DNA from: Cellulomonas sp. ES6
GTDB taxonomy: Bacteria; Actinomycetota; Actinomycetes; Actinomycetales; Cellulomonadaceae
DNA: 64,000 nt
Reading direction: 5' to 3'
Assembly (NCBI RefSeq): GCF_030053835.1
Contig: NZ_CP125655.1
Coordinates: forward strand, 124,001 to 188,000
Part shown: piece after piece, positions 57,117 through 64,000 of the stretch
How positions within the stretch are numbered: the first letter of the stretch is position 1
How the letters are laid out: every line of letters starts with the position of its first letter
Translations under genes and position numbers: made by a program
Notes under the pieces: model-generated
The model's database searches: none
The model's input: the letters and a program-made list of their open reading frames with translations, nothing else
What the model was told of the DNA's origin: nothing

Positions 57117-57530
57117 GTGGACTACTCGTTTCTCCTCATCCTCGCCATCGGGCTCGGGGCGATGTTCCTGCTGTCCTCCCGGCAGCGGAAGGCCCAGCGC
57201 CAGCAGCTGAGCTTCCGGGACAACCTGCAGCCGGGCCAGGAGGTCATGACCGGCTCGGGCATGTACGGCACCGTGGTCGAGGTCGAGGACGACGTCGTGA
57301 CGCTCGAGTCGACCCCGGGCAACCGGTCGCGCTGGATCAAGGCCGCGATCGCCCGCCTGGTCGAGCCGCCGGTCGAGGAGGACGAGGTCGAGGACGAGGA
57401 CGACGCCGAGTGGCGCGACGAGCCCGGCGCCGTGCCGCCGGGCCTCATCGACGTGCCGGACGACCTGTCCTCGCTGCAGCCGCCGCGCGACGACGAGGGC
57501 CCGGACGGCCGCAAGAAGCCGCAGCAGTAG
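57117..57530 (+). CDS. yajC: Preprotein translocase accessory subunit YajC
   Basis: This 137-residue protein has one N-terminal membrane helix (YSFLLILAIGLGAMFLLSS) followed by the YajC domain (RKAQRQQLSFRDNLQPGQEV, TGSGMYGTVVEVEDDVVTLE). A long acidic tail, about 45 residues rich in Glu and Asp, extends beyond the usual family length. It accompanies SecDF in the translocon. I chose GTG 57117, with AGGAG ten bases upstream. Confidence 0.93.
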   Translation: MDYSFLLILAIGLGAMFLLSSRQRKAQRQQLSFRDNLQPGQEVMTGSGMYGTVVEVEDDVVTLESTPGNRSRWIKAAIARLVEPPVEEDEVEDEDDAEWRDEPGAVPPGLIDVPDDLSSLQPPRDDEGPDGRKKPQQ

Positions 57531-57567
57531 TCGAGGGGCCGGGCCACCGGGCCGGCCGCCCACCACC

Positions 57568-57596
57568 CGTACCGCCCGCAGCCCGCGGGCGGTACG
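57568..57596 (+). terminator. Hairpin between yajC and secD (possible attenuator)
   Basis: A perfect 12-bp stem (57568-57579 with 57585-57596) with a 5-base loop lies 21 bases before the secD start codon. It could weaken read-through or translation of secDF relative to yajC. Confidence 0.55.
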
Positions 57597-57617
57597 CGCA
57601 CGAGAGAAGACGATCCG

Positions 57618-59561
57618 TTGGCCCCACCCACCCGCCGCCGGCACCCGGCGCGCACCCTGATCACGCTCGCCGTCCTGACCGTCGCGGTCTTCGCCACGAT
57701 CTTCGCGGGCACGCGCCTCTCCGACGCCACGTGGACGCCGAAGCTCGCGCTCGACCTCGAGGGCGGCACGCAGCTGATCCTCGCGCCGGTCGCCGAGGAC
57801 GAGTCGCAGGTTACGCAGGAGACCATCAACCAGGCGATCCAGGTGATCCGGCAGCGCGTCGACTCCTCGGGTGTCGCCGAGGCGGAGATCACGAGCCAGG
57901 GCGGGTCCAACATCGTCGTGGCCCTGCCGGGCCGGCCGAGCGAGGAGACGCTCGACCTGGTGCGCACGTCCGCCCAGATGGAGTTCCGGCCGGTCCTGAC
58001 GTACGCCGGGCCGCAGCCCACCGCCGCCGCGACGGCCGACCCGTCGGCGGCCCCGACGGACGGCGCCACGGCGGCCGCGGACGACGCGGCGGCCGACGAC
58101 GCGGCGGCCGGCAGCGACGCCGAGGAGCCGTCGGACGAGCCGACCAAGGACGCCCCGGACTCCCCGAGCGACGCCGCGTACTACATCACCCCGGCCGTGC
58201 AGGCGCGGTTCGACGAGCTCGACTGCACCGACCCCGCGAACCTCACGGGCGGGAAGTCGGGCGACGCCGACAAGGCGCTCGTCACCTGCGACCCGGACGG
58301 CACGCTGAAGTACATCCTCGGGCCGGTGGAGATCCAGGGCTCGAGCATCGCGAACGCGTCCTCGGGCCTGCGGGTCAACCAGAACGGCACCGTCACGAAC
58401 GAGTGGGTCGTCGACCTGGAGTTCGACGGGCAGGGGACCAAGGAGTTCGCGGCCGTCACGGAGCGGCTGCAGGGCCTGACCTCGCCGCAGAACCAGTTCG
58501 GCATCGTGCTCGACGGCCTGGTGATCTCGGCGCCGTCCCTCGACCCCGGCGTCGTCATCTCGGACGGCAAGGCGCAGATCTCGGGCTCGTTCACCCGCGA
58601 CACCGCGACGGGCCTGGCGAACCAGCTGAAGTTCGGCGCGCTGCCGCTCACGTTCGAGGTGCAGAGCCAGGAGCAGATCTCCGCGACGCTCGGCTCCGAG
58701 CAGCTCGAGAAGGGCCTCATCGCGGGCCTCATCGGCCTGCTGCTCGTGGTCGTGTACTCGCTGTTCCAGTACCGCGCCCTCGGCCTGGTGACCGTCGCCT
58801 CGCTGGTGATCGCGGCGGTCCTGACCTACGGCGTCATCACGCTGCTGTCGTGGACGCAGGGGTACCGCCTGTCGCTGCCCGGCGTCGCCGGCCTGATCGT
58901 GGCGATCGGTATCACGGCGGACTCGTTCATCGTGTACTTCGAGCGCATCCGCGACGAGCTGCGCGAGGGCCGCACCCTCGTGGCGGCGGTCGACCGCGGG
59001 TGGGAGCGCGCGCGGCGGACCATCCTGGCGTCCGACGCCGTGAACTTCCTGGCCGCCGTGGTGCTCTACTTCCTCGCGGTCGGCTCGGTGCGCGGCTTCG
59101 CGTTCACGCTCGGGCTGACGACGCTGCTCGACCTGCTCATCGTCTTCACGTTCACCCACCCGGTGATGCTGCTCATCGCGAAGACGCGGTTCTTCGCGAG
59201 CGGCCACCGGTTCTCCGGGCTCGACCCGCGCCGCCTCGGCGCCCCGGACCAGTCCCGGTACGTGGGCCGCGGCCGGGTGGCGCGCGGACCGCGCACCGAG
59301 CCCGCGGCCGACGCCGGCACCCCGGACGCCGAGCGGGCCGGGCTGACCCGCCCGGCCGCCGCCTCGACGCTCGTGGCCACGCCCACGGCCCCCGGCGGCA
59401 CGATCGCCGAGCGGCGGGCGGCCGCCCGCGCCGCCCAGCAGGCGGCGCAGGACGCGCAGGCGGGTGACGCCCCGCCGGACGCGCCGCCGCAGGACAGCCC
59501 GGGCGACACCGGCCCCGCCGGGCAGGGCGACGCACGACGGACCGAGGGGAGCGACGCCTGA
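57618..59561 (+). CDS. secD: Protein translocase subunit SecD
   Basis: This 647-residue membrane protein uses the proton gradient to complete export through SecYEG. After helix 1 (about 12-30) comes the exposed P1 domain with LALDLEGGTQLILAP and IQVIRQRVDSSGVAEAEI. It is interrupted by an Ala/Asp-rich insertion near 136-180. Helices 2-6 follow, with the family motifs and GIAITADSFIVYFERI-like IGITADSFIVYFERIRDELR. The C-terminus has an Ala/Pro/Asp-rich extension of over 90 residues. It starts at TTG with a weak purine site. It overlaps secF by TGATG. Confidence 0.93.
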   Translation: MAPPTRRRHPARTLITLAVLTVAVFATIFAGTRLSDATWTPKLALDLEGGTQLILAPVAEDESQVTQETINQAIQVIRQRVDSSGVAEAEITSQGGSNIVVALPGRPSEETLDLVRTSAQMEFRPVLTYAGPQPTAAATADPSAAPTDGATAAADDAAADDAAAGSDAEEPSDEPTKDAPDSPSDAAYYITPAVQARFDELDCTDPANLTGGKSGDADKALVTCDPDGTLKYILGPVEIQGSSIANASSGLRVNQNGTVTNEWVVDLEFDGQGTKEFAAVTERLQGLTSPQNQFGIVLDGLVISAPSLDPGVVISDGKAQISGSFTRDTATGLANQLKFGALPLTFEVQSQEQISATLGSEQLEKGLIAGLIGLLLVVVYSLFQYRALGLVTVASLVIAAVLTYGVITLLSWTQGYRLSLPGVAGLIVAIGITADSFIVYFERIRDELREGRTLVAAVDRGWERARRTILASDAVNFLAAVVLYFLAVGSVRGFAFTLGLTTLLDLLIVFTFTHPVMLLIAKTRFFASGHRFSGLDPRRLGAPDQSRYVGRGRVARGPRTEPAADAGTPDAERAGLTRPAAASTLVATPTAPGGTIAERRAAARAAQQAAQDAQAGDAPPDAPPQDSPGDTGPAGQGDARRTEGSDA

Positions 59562-60664
59562 TGGCCGTCAACTTCGCCCAGTGGGGCAACGACCTGTACA
59601 CCGGCCGCCGCTCGTACGACATCGTCGGGCGCCGCCGCGTGTGGTTCACGATCTCCGCGGTCCTGGTGCTCCTGTCGGCCGTGTTCCTGGTCAAGCCGGG
59701 GCTGCAGCCCGGCATCGAGTTCCGGGGCGGGTCGGAGTTCACCGTCTCGAACGCCGCGACGTCCGACCAGCAACCCGCGATGGACGCGGTCGCCGAGGTC
59801 GCGCCGGAGGAGGTGCCCCGTGTCACGAACGTCGGGTCGTCGTCCATCCGGATCCAGACGACCGAGCTGACCAACGACCAGGTCGACCAGGTCCGGACCG
59901 CGCTCGAGGAGGCGTACGGCGTCACGGAGGACGACGTCGCGAGCTCGTTCATCGGCCCCACGTGGGGCAAGGACGTGTCGCAGAAGGCCGCGATCAGCCT
60001 CGTGGTCTTCCTCGTGCTCGTCGCGCTGGTGCTGACGGTCTACTTCCGCAACTGGCGGATGGCGGTCGCGGCGATCATCGCGCTGTTCCACGACCTGATC
60101 GTGACGGTCGGCGTGTACGCCGCCGTCGGATGGGAGGTCACGCCGGCCACCGTGATCGGGTTCCTCACGATCCTCGCGTACTCGATCTACGACACCGTCG
60201 TGGTCTTCGACAAGGTGCGCGAGAACACCACCGGCGTGCTCGACCAGACCCGCGCGACCTACGCCGAGCGCGCGAACCTGGCCGTGAACCAGACGCTGGT
60301 CCGGTCGATCAACACCTCCGTCGTGGCGCTGCTGCCGGTCGCGGGCATCCTGTTCATCGGGGCGTTCGTGCTCGGTGCCGGCACCCTGCGGGACATCGCG
60401 CTGGCGCTGTTCGTCGGCATGATCGTCGGGGCGTTCTCGTCGGTGTTCCTCGCGACGCCGCTGGAGGTCGCCCTGCGGGTGCGCGAGCAGCCGATCCGCG
60501 AGCACACCGCGAAGGTGCTGGCCGCCCGCGCCCGCGCGGCCGGTGCGACCGACGCCCCCGGCACGGAGGGTGCGCCGGTCGCCGTGGCCCGCGCGACCGG
60601 TCAGGTCCGCCCCGGCGGGCACCAGGGTCCCGTTGCCCAGCCCCGCAGGAAGGGACGCCGATGA
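59561..60664 (+). CDS. secF: Protein translocase subunit SecF
   Basis: This 367-residue partner of SecD has six helices. Helix 1 (about 29-46) leads to the P4 domain with IEFRGGSEFTV. The membrane half shows AIIALFHDLIVTVGVYA, ILAYSIYDTVVVFDKVREN, NQTLVRSINTSVVALLPV and GAFSSVFLATPLEV. The C-terminal tail is basic. The ATG overlaps the secD stop, and its own stop overlaps apt by ATGA, so export and purine salvage genes are read together as in many actinomycetes. Confidence 0.95.
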   Translation: MAVNFAQWGNDLYTGRRSYDIVGRRRVWFTISAVLVLLSAVFLVKPGLQPGIEFRGGSEFTVSNAATSDQQPAMDAVAEVAPEEVPRVTNVGSSSIRIQTTELTNDQVDQVRTALEEAYGVTEDDVASSFIGPTWGKDVSQKAAISLVVFLVLVALVLTVYFRNWRMAVAAIIALFHDLIVTVGVYAAVGWEVTPATVIGFLTILAYSIYDTVVVFDKVRENTTGVLDQTRATYAERANLAVNQTLVRSINTSVVALLPVAGILFIGAFVLGAGTLRDIALALFVGMIVGAFSSVFLATPLEVALRVREQPIREHTAKVLAARARAAGATDAPGTEGAPVAVARATGQVRPGGHQGPVAQPRRKGRR

Positions 60665-61224
60665 CCGGCCGCCCGCTGGACGCCGTGACGCTGACGGGCC
60701 AGGCGCTGGTGGACCGGGTCGACGCGCTGGTGCGCGACGTCCCCGACTACCCGACGCCCGGGGTCGTGTTCAAGGACATCACCCCGCTGCTGGCGGACGG
60801 CCCGGCGTTCGCCGCGGTCGTCCAGGAGATGGCCGCCCGCGCGCCCGGCCCGGTCGACCTGGTGGCCGGCATGGAGGCCCGGGGCTTCATCCTCGCGGCA
60901 CCCGTCGCCGCCGCGCTGGGCGCCGGGTTCCTGCCGGTGCGCAAGGCCGGCAAGCTGCCCGGTCCGACCGCCCGCCGCGACTACTCCCTGGAGTACGGCG
61001 CGGCGTCGGTCGAGCTGCACCCGTTCACGGTGCCCGCCGGGTCCCGCGTGCTCGTCGTCGACGACGTGCTGGCGACCGGCGGCACCGCCGCGGCGACCGT
61101 CGAGCTGCTGCACGAGTGCGGCGCCGAGGTCGTGGGGCTGTCGTTCCTCCTGGACCTCACGTTCCTCCCGGGGCGGTCGCGGCTGGCGGGTCACCACGTG
61201 GACGCGCTGCTCGCCGTGGGCTGA
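60661..61224 (+). CDS. apt: Adenine phosphoribosyltransferase
   Basis: This 187-residue enzyme converts adenine and PRPP to AMP. It shows DYPTPGVVFKDITPLL, the adenine-binding MEARGFILAAPVA, RKAGKLPGPT, YSLEYGAASVELH and the PRPP loop VLVVDDVLATGGTAAAT. The ATG overlaps the secF stop. The next gene is rel; secD-secF-apt-rel is a conserved order in Actinobacteria. Confidence 0.95.
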   Translation: MTGRPLDAVTLTGQALVDRVDALVRDVPDYPTPGVVFKDITPLLADGPAFAAVVQEMAARAPGPVDLVAGMEARGFILAAPVAAALGAGFLPVRKAGKLPGPTARRDYSLEYGAASVELHPFTVPAGSRVLVVDDVLATGGTAAATVELLHECGAEVVGLSFLLDLTFLPGRSRLAGHHVDALLAVG

Positions 61225-61250
61225 CGAGCGGCAGCACCGCGCCGACGCCG

Positions 61251-61256
61251 TAGAAT
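61251..61256 (+). promoter_or_regulatory. -10 box TAGAAT of rel
   Basis: TAGAAT would start transcription near 61263 and leave a leader of about 105 bases before rel. A -35 is not clear. Confidence 0.5.
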
Positions 61257-61367
61257 CGTGCGGATAGGCGGCTCGGCCGAGGCGACCCCCGGCCGGGCGG
61301 TGGCACGAGACCGGGACGCCACCACGGCACCGGCGGACGCCGGCGGCGACCGGCACGGGAGGCGCGC

Positions 61368-63692
61368 ATGGCGGACCAGGCACGGACGTCGGTCCCGGAC
61401 GCACGGCCGGAGGCACCCCCGAGCACGGGGTCCACCAGCCGCGTGCGCTCGCGCCTGGCCCGGTTCGGGCAGGGTCGTGCCGTCGGCCAGTCGCCGGTCA
61501 TCGAGCCGCTGCTGCAGGCGGTGCGGACCAACCACCCGAAGGCGGACCTCGCGCTGCTGGAGCGCGCGTACGCCACGGCGGAGGCCGCGCACCGAGGCCA
61601 GCTGCGCAAGAGCGGCGACCCCTACATCACGCACCCGGTCGCGGTCGCGACGATCCTCGCCGAGCTCGGCATGACGCCTCCGACGCTCGCCGCCGCGCTG
61701 CTGCACGACACGGTCGAGGACACCTCGTACTCCCTCGAGCAGCTGCGCGCCGAGTACGGCCCCGAGATCGCGATGCTGGTCGACGGCGTCACGAAGCTCG
61801 ACAAGGTCACGTACGGCGACGCGGCGCAGGCCGAGACCGTGCGCAAGATGGTCGTCGCGATGTCGCGCGACATCCGGGTGCTGGTCATCAAGCTCGCCGA
61901 CCGGCTGCACAACGCCCGCACGTGGAAGTTCGTCCCGGCCGCCTCCGCGGAGAAGAAGGCCCGCGAGACGCTCGAGATCTACGCCCCGCTCGCGCACCGC
62001 CTGGGCATGAACACGATCAAGTGGGAGCTCGAGGACCTCTCGTTCCAGACGCTGTACCCCAAGGTCTACGACGAGATCGTCCACCTGGTCGCGGAGCGGG
62101 CCCCGGCGCGCGAGGAGTACCTGGCCGTCGTCCGGGAGCAGGTCGGGGCCGACCTGCGCAGCGCGAAGATCCGCGCGACCGTGACCGGCCGGCCGAAGCA
62201 CTACTACTCGATCTACCAGAAGATGATCGTGCGGGGCCGCGACTTCGCCGACATCTACGACCTGGTGGGCGTGCGCGTCCTGGTCGACACGGTGCGGGAC
62301 TGCTACGCGGCGCTCGGCGCGCTGCACGCGCGGTGGAACCCGGTGCCGGGCCGGTTCAAGGACTACATCGCGATGCCGAAGTTCAACCTGTACCAGTCGC
62401 TGCACACCACGGTGATCGGCCCGGGCGGCAAGCCGGTGGAGATCCAGATCCGCACGCACGACATGCACCGCCGGGCGGAGTACGGCGTCGCCGCGCACTG
62501 GAAGTACAAGGAGAACGCCAAGAACGCCGGCGGCACGGACACCGACGGCAACGACATGGCGTGGCTGCGTCAGCTCGTCGACTGGCAGAAGGAGACGGCC
62601 GACCCGTCGGAGTTCCTCGACTCGCTGCGGTTCGAGATCGCGGACGGCGAGGTCTACGTCTTCACGCCCAAGGGCGACGTCATGTCGCTGCCCGCCGGCG
62701 CGACGCCGGTGGACTTCGCGTACGCCGTGCACACGGAGGTCGGGCACCGCACGATGGGCGCTCGCGTCAACGGCCGGCTCGTGCCGCTCGACTCCACGCT
62801 GGAGAACGGCGACGTCGTCGAGGTCTTCACGTCGAAGTCGGAGACCGCGGGCCCGTCCCGCGACTGGCTGGGCTTCGTCACCAGCCCCCGCGCGCGCAAC
62901 AAGATCCGCCAGTGGTTCACCAAGGAGCGGCGCGAGGAGGCGATCGAGCACGGCAAGGACGCGATCGCGAAGGCGATGCGCAAGCAGAACCTCCCGATCC
63001 AGCGCCTGCTGTCCCACGAGTCGCTCGTCACGCTCGCGAACGAGATGCGCTACGCCGACGTCTCCGCGCTGTACGCGGCCATCGGCGAGGGACAGGTCTC
63101 CGCGGCGACCGTCGTGCAGCGGCTCGTGCACGCCATGGGCGGGGAGCCGGGTGCCGAGGAGGACATCGCCGAGGTCGCCCGACCGGGCCAGACCGCGCGG
63201 CGCGTCCGGACCGGCGACCCGGGCGTCGTGGTCAAGGGCGTGGAGGACATCTGGGTCAAGCTCGCCAAGTGCTGCACGCCGGTGCCGGGCGACGACATCA
63301 TCGGGTTCGTCACCCGCGGCCAGGGCGTCAGCGTCCACCGGTCCGACTGCATCAACGTGGCCCAGCTCCGCATGCAGCCCGAGCGCATGGTCGAGGTCGA
63401 GTGGAGCCAGGGGAGCAGCGCGCTGTTCCTCGTGCAGATCCAGGTGGAGGCGCTCGACCGCAACCGCCTGCTGTCGGACGTGACCCGGGTGCTGTCCGAC
63501 CACCACGTGAACATCCTGTCCGCGTCGGTGTCCACCTCCCGCGACCGGGTCGCGCAGTCCCGGTTCGTGTTCGAGATGGCCGAGCCGTCGCACCTCGCCT
63601 CGGTGCTCGCCGCGGTGCGGAAGGTGGAGGGCGTGTTCGACGTCTACCGCATCACCGGCGCCAAGGCGGAGCAGCCGGCCGTCGACGCCTGA
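61368..63692 (+). CDS. rel: Bifunctional (p)ppGpp synthetase/hydrolase (long RSH)
   Basis: This 774-residue protein makes and degrades (p)ppGpp in the stringent response. The HD hydrolase motif HDTVED (about 110-115) and RLHNARTW are intact. The synthetase domain shows [16 protein letters not shown] and [20 protein letters not shown]; its RFKD is the RxKD form of bifunctional enzymes, unlike the ExDD of RelA. The TGS domain ([20 protein letters not shown]), zinc-finger-like [14 protein letters not shown] and C-terminal ACT domain follow. GGGAGG precedes the ATG. Its last 49 bases overlap the convergent AbiEi-like gene. Confidence 0.95.
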   Translation: MADQARTSVPDARPEAPPSTGSTSRVRSRLARFGQGRAVGQSPVIEPLLQAVRTNHPKADLALLERAYATAEAAHRGQLRKSGDPYITHPVAVATILAELGMTPPTLAAALLHDTVEDTSYSLEQLRAEYGPEIAMLVDGVTKLDKVTYGDAAQAETVRKMVVAMSRDIRVLVIKLADRLHNARTWKFVPAASAEKKARETLEIYAPLAHRLGMNTIKWELEDLSFQTLYPKVYDEIVHLVAERAPAREEYLAVVREQVGADLRSAKIRATVTGRPKHYYSIYQKMIVRGRDFADIYDLVGVRVLVDTVRDCYAALGALHARWNPVPGRFKDYIAMPKFNLYQSLHTTVIGPGGKPVEIQIRTHDMHRRAEYGVAAHWKYKENAKNAGGTDTDGNDMAWLRQLVDWQKETADPSEFLDSLRFEIADGEVYVFTPKGDVMSLPAGATPVDFAYAVHTEVGHRTMGARVNGRLVPLDSTLENGDVVEVFTSKSETAGPSRDWLGFVTSPRARNKIRQWFTKERREEAIEHGKDAIAKAMRKQNLPIQRLLSHESLVTLANEMRYADVSALYAAIGEGQVSAATVVQRLVHAMGGEPGAEEDIAEVARPGQTARRVRTGDPGVVVKGVEDIWVKLAKCCTPVPGDDIIGFVTRGQGVSVHRSDCINVAQLRMQPERMVEVEWSQGSSALFLVQIQVEALDRNRLLSDVTRVLSDHHVNILSASVSTSRDRVAQSRFVFEMAEPSHLASVLAAVRKVEGVFDVYRITGAKAEQPAVDA

Positions 63693-64000
63693 CCCGGGAG
63701 CGACCCGGCGGCGGTCGCGCGGACGACCTCGCCCAGCAGGGCCAGCCCGCGGTCGACCCCGCGGTGCCCCGACGCGGCCGCGAGCCGGGTCCGGAGCCGT
63801 GCGGCGTCCACCCCCGCGCGCAGCAGCCCCGGCAGCAGCGCGTGGACCACGTCCGGGGCGTCCCGGCGCAGCAGGTCGACGGCGGTCCGCGCCGGCGACG
63901 TGACCAGGACGCCGCCGAGCCGGACGACGTCCCGCGGCCCGAGCGCGGCGCCGTCCACCACCACGGCGCGCGGCGGCGGCGGGCCGCCGAGGTGGACCCA
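63644..64000 (-). CDS. AbiEi-type antitoxin domain / DUF559-like protein, C-terminal part (partial)
   Basis: The frame is open from the window edge to TAG at 63644-63646. The visible 118 residues read [21 protein letters not shown], then [20 protein letters not shown] and [14 protein letters not shown]. This is the C-terminal pattern of actinobacterial AbiEi-like antitoxin proteins, often found without a toxin partner. The GTG at 63964 could be an internal Val; the true start lies outside the window. It overlaps the rel 3' end by 49 bases on the opposite strand. Confidence 0.6.
   Translation of the reverse strand, partial: WVHLGGPPPPRAVVVDGAALGPRDVVRLGGVLVTSPARTAVDLLRRDAPDVVHALLPGLLRAGVDAARLRTRLAAASGHRGVDRGLALLGEVVRATAAGSLPGQASTAGCSALAPVMR

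Overview
The window is chromosomal DNA of a very high-GC actinomycete. Third codon positions are almost all G or C, GTG starts are common, and many genes overlap by ATGA or GTGA. The phosphatidylinositol mannoside genes, a mycothiol-type DinB protein, an SsgA-like regulator and an HGxxPAAW protein point to the Actinomycetes. A Cellulomonas-like member of the Micrococcales is my best guess, but that is inference. I saw no prophage, insertion sequence, CRISPR array or biosynthetic island. This is core chromosome, and the unusual signals lie in intergenic DNA, regulatory sites and a few accessory genes.

Layout. 1-6.8 kb: a branched-chain amino acid type ABC transporter, with the binding protein on the + strand and livHMGF on the - strand, plus a DUF2277 gene with a His-rich tail. 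6.8-14.5 kb: GNAT, thioesterase, polA, methyltransferase, pfkA and rpsA. 14.7-18.4 kb: a heterodimeric ABC exporter. 18.5-26.8 kb: hisI-trpE-trp membrane protein-HGxxPAAW-CD225-DUF2752-trpC-trpB-trpA, then lgt. 27-36.3 kb: gltB-gltD, a second separate gltD-like gene, and pyk. 36.3-40.5 kb: small accessory genes (M15 peptidase, SRPBCC, DinB, a kinase-like protein with a lost P-loop, a hypothetical, DUF1905). 40.6-43.9 kb: a tRNA Gly-Cys-Val cluster, pabB-pabC, ssgA-like and a second tRNA-Val. 44-50 kb: thrS-HIT-pgsA-patA-pimA-unknown. 50-57 kb: pdxS-NUDIX-aminotransferase-pdxT-yebC-ruvC-ruvA-ruvB. 57-63.7 kb: yajC-secD-secF-apt-rel, then the end of an AbiEi-like gene.

Two blocks follow gene orders known from Mycobacterium tuberculosis: hisI/trp/lgt/pyk/polA/rpsA (around Rv1606-Rv1630) and thrS to rel (Rv2614c-Rv2583c).

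How the parts work together. Nitrogen assimilation (gltBD, the amino acid transporter), tryptophan and folate branches from chorismate (trpE, pabBC), PLP synthesis (pdxST), inositol-lipid synthesis, Holliday junction repair (ruvCAB), protein export (yajC-secDF) and the stringent response (rel) are all represented.

The most notable observations are a 68-bp nested palindrome present twice with identical geometry (after polA and after trpA); GlnR-like boxes in front of both transcription units of the transporter; a repeated TANNNT box placed 6-8 bases before start codons, which predicts many leaderless mRNAs; a CRP-like box before gltB; and an SOS-like box before ruvA.
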